Positions 8,398-14,740 of a stretch of DNA of 64,000 nucleotides are shown piece after piece; position 1 is the first letter of the stretch, and each line of letters starts with the position of its first letter. Under the pieces are notes generated by a model. It had not been told where the DNA came from. It saw only the letters and a list, made by a program, of their open reading frames with translations, and did no database searches. The position numbers were made by a program, and so were the translations under genes. Source of the DNA: Thermoanaerobaculia bacterium (lineage in GTDB: Bacteria; Acidobacteriota; Thermoanaerobaculia; Multivoradales; J023); the NCBI GenBank assembly GCA_030431255.1, contig JAUIJL010000021.1:92071-156070 (forward strand). Reading direction: 5' to 3'.

Positions 8398-9546
8398 ATG
8401 TCGAATCCTGCCGAGCCGGGGATGCCGTCGCCCGAGGTGAGCGGGTCCGAATCGCCCTCTGCGAAGCAGCGTTGGATCGTCCGAGCCGGCTGGGCTCTCT
8501 TTGTCGTCGTCGCCGGCTTGCGGCTGGTGTATTGCCTCCAGCTGCCGGTCAATACCATCGACATCCTCCGTCATGGAATCTACGCGCTCGAGGTCTTCGA
8601 TAAAGGATTCGCCGCGGTCGATCTGCCGCTGAAACAGATCCACCCGGCCTACCGTGAGGTGGCTTGGAGCTGGTATCCCTTCAACTACCCGGTGATGATC
8701 CTGGTTTTCGACCTGATCGTCATGGGGATCTGGCCCACCTTTTTCGCCTTCAAAGCCGCCCTAACCCTGGTAGATCTGCTCACCGCCGGCTTGATTTGGA
8801 AATGGACCCGAAGCGGAGGTTGGGCGTTGGCCTATTGGGCCCTGCCGTCGGCCATCTGGTGGACGTCCCACGAAGGGCAGCTCGACGGCCTCCAGAATCT
8901 ACCGATCATGGCCGCTCTCCTTTTGCTCAGGACCCGCCCGGGCTGGGCCTGGGCCTGTGTGGCCCTTGCCGTGCAATGCAAATTATTTGCGATCTTCATC
9001 GTGCCCTACTTTCTGATCAAAAGCCGCCCGTTTAAAGACCGTCGACGCCTCGTCGCAAGCTTTGCGGGCGCCTTGGCGGGATGCCTACCGATGGTCGTCG
9101 CCGTGTTTTTGTACTCGCCGATTCGGAATCTTTGGTTCAGCAAAGGGCTCACCTACAATCCCTACTTTTGGGATTTCACCGCCCGCCACATGTTTCTTTG
9201 GAATCCGGAATGGTTGGTGCTGAGCAATCAAATCCTTTCCTATGGATTGCTGGTGTCACTGGCGTTTTTGATCTTTCGTCGGTGGGACCCGGCTCTGCCG
9301 GCGCCTTTCATGTTCCTGGCGGCGCTCAAGCTGTCGACCCAGGGCCAATTTTGGTACCTCCTGGTGCTGCCGGCCCTGATGATGCCCATCAAAGGCCGGA
9401 GGCGGGTCTGGCTTTTTGCCGCCCTGCCGCTGCTCGACCTGAGGTCCATGGTCCAAATCGTCCTCGGTCCGTTCGGCTACCAGGTGGGTGACCATTTCGG
9501 ATCCCTTACCGCGCTGACCCCGCTGTTCATCGCTCCCCCGATTTAA
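8398..9546 (+). CDS. Polytopic membrane glycosyltransferase-like protein (GT-C/GT87 type)
   Basis: 382 residues, about nine hydrophobic segments, starting at the ATG of MSNPAEPGM just after the ADOP permease. The pattern fits GT-C enzymes that use polyprenyl-phosphate sugars on the outer face of the inner membrane: an early loop with WSWYPFNYPVMIL, then WWTSHEGQLDGLQNLPI (the GQxD motif of GT87/PIG-M-like proteins) and QCKLFAIFIVPYFLI. No donor or acceptor can be inferred. Overall assignment to a GT-C family is moderately safe; the exact subfamily is not. Confidence 0.6.
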   Translation: MSNPAEPGMPSPEVSGSESPSAKQRWIVRAGWALFVVVAGLRLVYCLQLPVNTIDILRHGIYALEVFDKGFAAVDLPLKQIHPAYREVAWSWYPFNYPVMILVFDLIVMGIWPTFFAFKAALTLVDLLTAGLIWKWTRSGGWALAYWALPSAIWWTSHEGQLDGLQNLPIMAALLLLRTRPGWAWACVALAVQCKLFAIFIVPYFLIKSRPFKDRRRLVASFAGALAGCLPMVVAVFLYSPIRNLWFSKGLTYNPYFWDFTARHMFLWNPEWLVLSNQILSYGLLVSLAFLIFRRWDPALPAPFMFLAALKLSTQGQFWYLLVLPALMMPIKGRRRVWLFAALPLLDLRSMVQIVLGPFGYQVGDHFGSLTALTPLFIAPPI

Positions 9547-9550
9547 CACC

Positions 9551-9675
9551 CTACGTTCGGAATACGAGGGCGATCACAAGGATCGCCTCTACGTTCGGAA
9601 TAGAAGGGCGATCACAAAGATCGCCCCTACGTTCGGAATACGAGGGCGATCACAAGGATCGCCCCTACGTTCGGA
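9551..9675. repeat. 38-bp tandem repeat with internal GGGCGATC palindrome, 3.3 copies
   Basis: Units begin at 9551, 9589 and 9627, with a partial copy at 9665. Each unit has ctacgttcggaata followed by a hairpin of the form GGGCGATC-acaag-GATCGCCC. Copies differ by a few bases only. The same hairpin occurs once at 21334-21355, so this is a dispersed intergenic repeat family rather than a CRISPR; no unique spacers are present. It lies directly after a stop codon and might also end transcription. Confidence 0.9.
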
Positions 9676-9698
9676 GCACATACGAATCATGAGACAGC

Positions 9699-9724
9699 AA
9701 AAAGCCCGGGCATGCCCGGGCTTT
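9699..9724 (-). terminator. Intrinsic terminator of the IPTL-CTERM gene
   Basis: A 24-bp perfect palindrome (AAAGCCCGGG-CATG-CCCGGGCTTT, 9701-9724) is followed on the minus strand by a T run. It lies 28 bases past the stop of the leftward gene at 9752. Confidence 0.85.
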
Positions 9725-9751
9725 GAGACCTATCCGTGTTGCCGCCGAGAA

Positions 9752-10510
9752 TCAGCTCTGGCGACGGATGGCGACGGCTCCAAGGGTCACGAGCAAGAGA
9801 GCCAAGGCGCCGAGGCCCAGAGTGCGCAGGGTCGGAACCTCGATCACCGGCACGGCGGCCGGGCCGCTGGTCAAGAAGCCGCCGTTCGGAGCACAATCGG
9901 TGGGCTCGGGCCCGGTGCCGATCACCGTGGCGGTATTGAGGAACCCATCGTCGCCGAGCAACGCCAGCGGCACGGTGATGCTGACGGAGTTGGAGGTGAA
10001 GGTGGCGTCGACGTTGCCGACCGGGCCGTTCGCGAGGTCCACCAGGAGCATTTGGCCGCTGCCGTCCGTGTAGGTACCGAGGTCGACCAAGAATTCCACA
10101 CCAAGATTCGTGGTCATCGGGCAGAAGAAATCCGAAATGGGAGAGGATCCGGTTCCATTGTCCTGATCGAGATCCATTTCAAGCAAGCCGACCAGAGCGT
10201 CGGCCATGCCGGAGTCGGCGGGCGTGATGTTGCCGTCGAAGGTCATGCCGAGCAGCAAGTTGGTGCCCGAGCCGTCGATGAAGGCGGAGAATTGGGTGAG
10301 GTCGTGTTGGGGAGATAGGCCGCCGAAGGTGTCACCGACCGGATCATCCACCGAGCCTTGGGGGGCGCCGCCGCCCAAAGTGGGAGGCTCGGCGGGAGTT
10401 TCACGGGGTTGCCACTGGCTCGGCGCATGAGGGTTGGCCATGGCGACCGGGGCGAGGATCAAAGAGGCGACGAGAATCGACGCAAAGGTTGCAAATTTAG
10501 AAGCTTTCAT
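9752..10510 (-). CDS. Secreted protein with IPTL-CTERM sorting signal
   Basis: 252 residues from the ATG at 10510. Residues 1-24 form a signal peptide ending AMANPH. The middle part (residues about 30-220) is an acidic Gly/Asp-rich beta-type domain that I do not recognise; GSVDDPVGDTFGGLSPQHDL and TDGSGQMLLVDLANG are its clearest stretches, and two Cys could form a disulfide. The C-terminus is VEVPTL-like (VPTLRTLG), a hydrophobic helix, then a basic RR cap, matching IPTL-CTERM, with Val for Ile and Leu for Trp in IPTLxxWG. Such tails are recognised by exosortase-type transpeptidases in outer-membrane bacteria. The upstream in-frame extension is rejected because the signal peptide fixes the start. 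A strong terminator follows. Confidence 0.78.
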   Translation of the reverse strand: MKASKFATFASILVASLILAPVAMANPHAPSQWQPRETPAEPPTLGGGAPQGSVDDPVGDTFGGLSPQHDLTQFSAFIDGSGTNLLLGMTFDGNITPADSGMADALVGLLEMDLDQDNGTGSSPISDFFCPMTTNLGVEFLVDLGTYTDGSGQMLLVDLANGPVGNVDATFTSNSVSITVPLALLGDDGFLNTATVIGTGPEPTDCAPNGGFLTSGPAAVPVIEVPTLRTLGLGALALLLVTLGAVAIRRQS

Positions 10511-10532
10511 TTCTTTTCTCTGAGGTTTCCCT

Positions 10533-10550
10533 GAAACGAGGCCTCGTTTC
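10533..10550. repeat. Perfect 18-bp palindrome in the 5' region of the IPTL-CTERM gene
   Basis: GAAACGAGGCCTCGTTTC is self-complementary and sits 23 bases upstream of the ATG at 10510. The adjacent cgagacgagg allows an alternative hairpin with the CCTCGT arm. It could be an operator or an mRNA stability element; nothing distinguishes these. Confidence 0.5.
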
Positions 10551-10766
10551 CGAGACGAGGTTCTTTGAGGTGGGTTTTGGGGCTCTTGGTTCGTCCGGAG
10601 CAGTCGGCTCCGATTCAACGAGGTGTCGCTAAATTATGCCATGTCTCTGTTTGTGGGGGCAAGCCTCTCCCCCAGGTCCGTCTGATGACGATATCAGCGG
10701 TCGATCGCTGGGGACGGATGGTGGATGCTGAGGGGCGCACGGATGCGTGGTGGGGGTCCAGGGGGT

Positions 10767-10794
10767 TTGACGTCGACCGACGGGGCCTGCTAAT
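10767..10794 (+). promoter_or_regulatory. Candidate promoter for the pheST leader
   Basis: TTGACG (10767-10772) and GCTAAT (10789-10794) are separated by 16 bp. Transcription would then start near 10801, only a few bases before the leader-peptide ATG at 10806, which would make the leader mRNA nearly leaderless. No Shine-Dalgarno sequence is visible before that ATG, which is consistent with this. Confidence 0.45.
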
Positions 10795-10805
10795 TTCAGC
10801 CCATC

Positions 10806-10874
10806 ATGGACCGCAGACTTCCTACCTACCGATTTTTTGCTTTCTTTAGCCGCTCCACGAACGCGACTCGGTAG
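10806..10874 (+). CDS. pheST leader peptide (attenuator peptide), 22 aa
   Basis: A 22-codon ORF with four Phe codons in a run of five: residues 10-14 are F-F-A-F-F (10833-10847), preceded by Tyr-Arg and followed by Ser-Arg. It ends with TAG at 10872-10874, inside a segment that takes part in competing hairpins. This is the layout of the pheM leader that controls pheST in enteric bacteria, where slow translation of Phe codons under low charged tRNA-Phe relieves termination. Too short for ordinary gene calling. The sequence is not similar to enteric pheM apart from the Phe run. The case rests on the combination with the hairpins and the pheS gene 156 bases downstream. Confidence 0.75.
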   Translation: MDRRLPTYRFFAFFSRSTNATR

Positions 10875-10924
10875 GATTACCACATCGGAATCACCAGAGG
10901 CGCGCCCCACCGGACGCGCCTTTT
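10825..10924 (+). promoter_or_regulatory. Predicted transcription attenuator of pheST
   Basis: Four RNA segments are visible. Segment 1 (10825-10832, CCTACCGA) pairs perfectly with 10868-10875 (TCGGTAGG), enclosing the Phe codons. Segment 2 (10862-10869, CGCGACTC) pairs 7 of 8 with segment 3 (10897-10904, GAGGCGCG), an antiterminator. Segment 3 also pairs with segment 4 (10915-10921) in a GC-rich hairpin followed by TTTT, a terminator. A ribosome stalled on the Phe codons would cover segment 1, free segment 2 and prevent termination; a ribosome finishing at the TAG would cover segment 2 and permit it. This is textbook attenuation logic. Pairings were read by eye; folding energies were not computed. 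Confidence 0.75.
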
Positions 10925-11030
10925 CTGGATTTAGGGCCCTGAGCCATGACCCGCTCGGGTTGCCTTCCCGGCCCGCACAGACCTCAAGGTAGCCAACGGT
11001 AGCCGGCCGCCTCGACGGCAGGAGAACCCA

Positions 11031-12056
11031 ATGATCGAAACCCTAGAATCTATGTATCAAGAGGCCAAAGACCGCCTCGACGCCGCCGATTCCACAGAGG
11101 CGCTCGAGGATTGGTTCCGTGCTCATCTCGGCCGTAAGGGCGAGATTCAGCTCATGAGCCGGAAAATGGGCGAGATCGAGCCTGCGGATCGCCCGTTATT
11201 CGGTCGTCGGGTGAACGAGGTCAAGCAAAGCCTGCAAGGGGCATTCGATCTCCGCAGCGCCGACGTCAAACAGCGGGAGATGAACGCCTCCATCGCCCGG
11301 GACGCCTTGGACGTCACCCTTCCCGGTCGTCGTCCACAGCGCGGTGGTCTACATCCTTCGACCCGGGTCATGCGCGATATCTACCGCATCTTCGGCGATA
11401 TGGGCTTCCAGATCTACCGCAGCTCCGACGTGGTCACGGATCAAGAGAATTTCGAGTGGCTGAATATGCCGCCGGAGCACCCCGCGCGCGACATGCAGGA
11501 TACGTTCTACACCACCGACGAGAACGTGCTCCTGCGGACCCACACCAGCGCGGGGCAGGTGCTGGCCATGCGTGAGTACCACCCGGAGCCGATTCGGGTG
11601 ATCTTGCCCGGCATGTGCTACCGCAACGAGCAAATCACCGCCCGGAGCGAGATCCAATTCCACCAAATCGAAGGTTTGGCGGTGGGCCACCACATCACCT
11701 TCGCCGATCTCAAGGGCACCTTGACTGAATTCGCCAAGAGGTTGTTCGGCGAAAACCGCCAGACCCGCTTCCGTGCCAGCTACTTCCCGTTCACCGAGCC
11801 CAGCGCCGAGATGGACGTCAGCTGCTTCCAATGTGACGCCAAGGGTTGCCGGCTGTGCAAATACACGGGCTGGCTCGAGATCCTCGGCTGCGGCATGGTG
11901 CATCCCGTGGTGTTGGAATACGGCGGTTACGATCCCAACGAGTATTCGGGCTTCGCTTTCGGCATGGGACCGGAACGGATCGCCATGCTCAAATACGGCA
12001 TCGACGACATCCGGTACTTCTGGAGCAGCGACCTCCGCTTCCTAGAGCAGTTTTAA
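11031..12056 (+). CDS. pheS: Phenylalanine--tRNA ligase alpha subunit
   Basis: 341 residues, the usual bacterial length. An N-terminal coiled-coil arm (residues 1-90) precedes the class II catalytic core: LHPSTRVMRDIYRIFGDMGF (motif 1 region), ARDMQDTFYT, LLRTHTSAGQVLAM, motif 2 with PGMCYRNEQITARSEIQFHQ, the conserved FHQIEGL, and motif 3 near FGMGPERIAMLKYGIDDIR. CFQCDAKGCRLCKYTGWLEI is the characteristic Cys-rich loop. The ATG at 11031 has AGGAGA just upstream. It is preceded by the predicted Phe-responsive attenuator and followed after 100 bp by pheT. Confidence 0.97.
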   Translation: MIETLESMYQEAKDRLDAADSTEALEDWFRAHLGRKGEIQLMSRKMGEIEPADRPLFGRRVNEVKQSLQGAFDLRSADVKQREMNASIARDALDVTLPGRRPQRGGLHPSTRVMRDIYRIFGDMGFQIYRSSDVVTDQENFEWLNMPPEHPARDMQDTFYTTDENVLLRTHTSAGQVLAMREYHPEPIRVILPGMCYRNEQITARSEIQFHQIEGLAVGHHITFADLKGTLTEFAKRLFGENRQTRFRASYFPFTEPSAEMDVSCFQCDAKGCRLCKYTGWLEILGCGMVHPVVLEYGGYDPNEYSGFAFGMGPERIAMLKYGIDDIRYFWSSDLRFLEQF

Positions 12057-12156
12057 GCGCGAGCACGAATCCGTTGACGAATAGTTCAAGTGCTAGCCAC
12101 CTAAAGCTAGCCATCAAGCGAGCCGGCGCTTAGAGCTGGTAGAGAAAGAGCCGAAC

Positions 12157-14685
12157 ATGCGTGTACCGATTTCTTGGTTGAAAGAATATGTCGATGTCGA
12201 CCTGAGCCCCACCGAGCTCGATTCCCTGCTGACCAACGCCGGCATGGAGGGGGTAGGTCTCGAGATCATCGGCCTCGAAGGGGCGGACCTGGTGTGGGAC
12301 CGCGAGCTGGTCCTTTTGGCCCAGGTGCTCAAAGTGGACCGTCACCCCGAAGCCGACAAGCTGGTCTTGGCGTCCGTGGACTACGGAGCCGACGAGCCGA
12401 AAACCGTGGTCACCGGGGCGCCGAACCTCTTCCAATACCTCGATCAAGGGGATCTCTCCGACCGTCGTCTCTTCAGCCCCATGGTCTTGGAAGGGGCCAC
12501 CTACCTCGATCCCTACAAGGACCTGAAACCCCGCAAGCTCAAGGGCAAGCCCTTGCGCGGCATCTACAACGACGCCATGTTGTGCTCGCCCGTGGAGCTG
12601 GGGCTGGGGGAAGACCATGACGGCATCCTGCTGATCCAGGAAGACGAGCATCGCGCCTACCGGGCCGGCACGCCGTTGCAAGACGTCTTGGGTGACGCCG
12701 TGCTCGATATCGACGTGATTCCGAATATCGCCCGTTGCGCCTCGATCGTCGGCATCGCCCGCGAGGTCGCGGCGCTCACCGGCGCCGAGCTGCGCATGCC
12801 GAGCCTGGACGTGCAAATGGACGGCGAGCCGATCGCCGGGCGGGTGGAGATCCACACCGAGCATCCGGAGCTCAACCCCCGTTTCGTGGCCATGGTGATC
12901 GAAGGCGTGGAGCAGAAGCCGTCGCCGTTTTGGATGCAGCATCGCCTGCGTTTGGCGGGGCAGCGACCGATCAACGTGGTGGTCGACATCAGCAACTATG
13001 TGTTGCTCGAGCTGGGTCAGCCCAACCACACCTTCGACTACGACTTCCTGCGCGCCCGTGCCGACCAATACGCGCCCGACGGGCCCATTCGATTGATCAC
13101 CCGCTTGGCCCACGAAGGCGAGACCTTGACCACCCTCGACGGCGTGGAGCATGAGCTGCGCACCAACAACATCCTGGTCACCGATCCCGAGGGCAACCTC
13201 AGCGTCGGCGGCATCATGGGCGGCCACGACAGCGAGATCCGTCCTGAGACCACCAACGTGTTGTTAGAGGCCGCGGCGTGGAATTTCATCAACATCCGCC
13301 GCACCCAACGGCAGCTGGCCATGCACACGGAAGCCGGTTTCCGCTTCAGCCGGGGTGTGCATCCCGCCCAAGCGGAGCGCGGGGCTCGTCGGGTGGCGGA
13401 GCTGTTGCGGGTCTTGGCCGGCGGCACCGTGGCTGAAGGCATCGTCGACTATCGACCTTTGGAGATCGAGCCGGTGGTGGTCGAGCTCGAGGTGTCTTAT
13501 GTGCGTCGCTTGAGCGGTCTGACGGATCTGGACGGCGCCCAGGTGGCGGACCTCTTGCGGCGTCTCGAATTCGAGGTCGAGGGTGAGAACGCAGGTGACG
13601 GTGAAACTCTGCGGGTCACGGCTCCGGATCACCGCATCGACATCGAAGGTCCCCACGATCTGGTGGAGGAGGTCTGCCGCATCTACGGCTACCACCGAAT
13701 TCCCATGACCGTGTTGGCGGATTCGTTGCCGCCCCAACGGGGCAATCCGAGCCTGGAAGCGGAGGAGAACGTCAAAGACATCTTGGTGGAGCTCGGATTG
13801 CACGAGGCCATCACCTACCGTTTGACCACCCCGGAAGCGGAAGCCCGGCTCAGCGGGGAGCCCGACGAGTCGCCCTACGTGCGCCTGGCCAACCCGTCGA
13901 CCCAAGATCGGGCTGTGATGCGCCACAGCCTGTTGGCGTCGGTGCTGGAGGTGGCGGCGGGCAACAGTCGTTTTCGGCGTCGCTTGGCGCTCTTCGAGGT
14001 CGGAAATATCTTCCCCTTGGCAGAAGGTAAGGATCGTCCCGAGGAGCTGGCCAAGCTGGCGATGGTGGTCGCCGGCCCCAGGGACCACGCCCATTGGCAG
14101 AACGACGGCGAGTCGATGATGGATTTCTTCGATCTCAAAGGGGTCGTGGAGTGCCTGGCAGAGGGGCTGCAAACCGAATGGGTCTTTGAGCCGACCGAGC
14201 AAGCCGGCTTCCGTCCGGGCAAAACCGCTCGAATTTCCCTGGCCGACGGCACCGCTGTGGGCGTGCTGGGCGAGTTGCATCCGTTGACCGTCGAGCGCTA
14301 TGAATTCCGGGTGGAGAAGGATCAGCCTGTGCTCGCCGCCGAGCTGGACTTGGACCTGATCCTAGGGCGTCTGGATGCCACGCCGTCGGTGGATCCGGTG
14401 CCGGTATATCCCGCGATTCGGGAGGATCTGGCCCTGGTGGTCGACGCCGGCCTGAGCGCCGGTCAAGTGCGGGACGCCCTGCGGGAGGCGGGAGGGCCGC
14501 TCCTGGTGAAGGTCGAGCTCTTCGATGTCTACCAAGGGGAGCATGTGGAAGCGGGCAAGAAGAGCTTGGCTTACCACCTGACCTTCCAAAGCCGCAGCAA
14601 GACCCTCAAAGACAAAGACGTCGAAAAGCAACGTCGGCGCATCCTGGCCCAGCTGGAAAAAACCGTCGGCGCGACCCTGCGCTGA
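12157..14685 (+). CDS. pheT: Phenylalanine--tRNA ligase beta subunit
   Basis: 842 residues, slightly longer than typical (about 800). Order: N-terminal B1 (MRVPISWLKEYVDVDL), tRNA-binding OB fold (DRHPEADKLVLASVDYG), B3/B4 editing module (PINVVVDISNYVLLELGQPN), B5 (EVCRIYGYHRIPMTVLADSL), catalytic-like core and the FDX-ACB anticodon-binding domain at the C-terminus (AIREDLALVVDAGLSAGQV, ending KTVGATLR). Together with PheS it forms the alpha2-beta2 enzyme that charges tRNA-Phe and edits mischarged Tyr. It sits 100 bp after pheS without a visible terminator, so both are probably under the upstream attenuator. Convergent with glnS. Confidence 0.97.
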   Translation: MRVPISWLKEYVDVDLSPTELDSLLTNAGMEGVGLEIIGLEGADLVWDRELVLLAQVLKVDRHPEADKLVLASVDYGADEPKTVVTGAPNLFQYLDQGDLSDRRLFSPMVLEGATYLDPYKDLKPRKLKGKPLRGIYNDAMLCSPVELGLGEDHDGILLIQEDEHRAYRAGTPLQDVLGDAVLDIDVIPNIARCASIVGIAREVAALTGAELRMPSLDVQMDGEPIAGRVEIHTEHPELNPRFVAMVIEGVEQKPSPFWMQHRLRLAGQRPINVVVDISNYVLLELGQPNHTFDYDFLRARADQYAPDGPIRLITRLAHEGETLTTLDGVEHELRTNNILVTDPEGNLSVGGIMGGHDSEIRPETTNVLLEAAAWNFINIRRTQRQLAMHTEAGFRFSRGVHPAQAERGARRVAELLRVLAGGTVAEGIVDYRPLEIEPVVVELEVSYVRRLSGLTDLDGAQVADLLRRLEFEVEGENAGDGETLRVTAPDHRIDIEGPHDLVEEVCRIYGYHRIPMTVLADSLPPQRGNPSLEAEENVKDILVELGLHEAITYRLTTPEAEARLSGEPDESPYVRLANPSTQDRAVMRHSLLASVLEVAAGNSRFRRRLALFEVGNIFPLAEGKDRPEELAKLAMVVAGPRDHAHWQNDGESMMDFFDLKGVVECLAEGLQTEWVFEPTEQAGFRPGKTARISLADGTAVGVLGELHPLTVERYEFRVEKDQPVLAAELDLDLILGRLDATPSVDPVPVYPAIREDLALVVDAGLSAGQVRDALREAGGPLLVKVELFDVYQGEHVEAGKKSLAYHLTFQSRSKTLKDKDVEKQRRRILAQLEKTVGATLR

Positions 14686-14691
14686 CGGCAA

Positions 14692-14723
14692 ACCCAGGGT
14701 GTGCTCCGCTTACCCACCTGGGT
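14692..14723. terminator. Weak hairpin between convergent pheT and glnS
   Basis: ACCCAGG (14692-14698) and CCTGGGT (14717-14723) are complementary. The stem is short, the loop is 18 bases and no T run follows on either strand, so a terminator role for both convergent genes is only suggested by position. Confidence 0.3.
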
Positions 14724-14740
14724 GCTGGATAGGTGGTTCG

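Noticed and set aside
9551..9675. Possible CRISPR array
   Set aside because: Units are contiguous 38-bp direct repeats without unique spacers, and no cas genes are in the window.
12130..13227. Minus-strand ORF opposite pheT
   Set aside because: pheT is complete on the plus strand; His/Asp/Val-rich antisense product is typical shadow translation.
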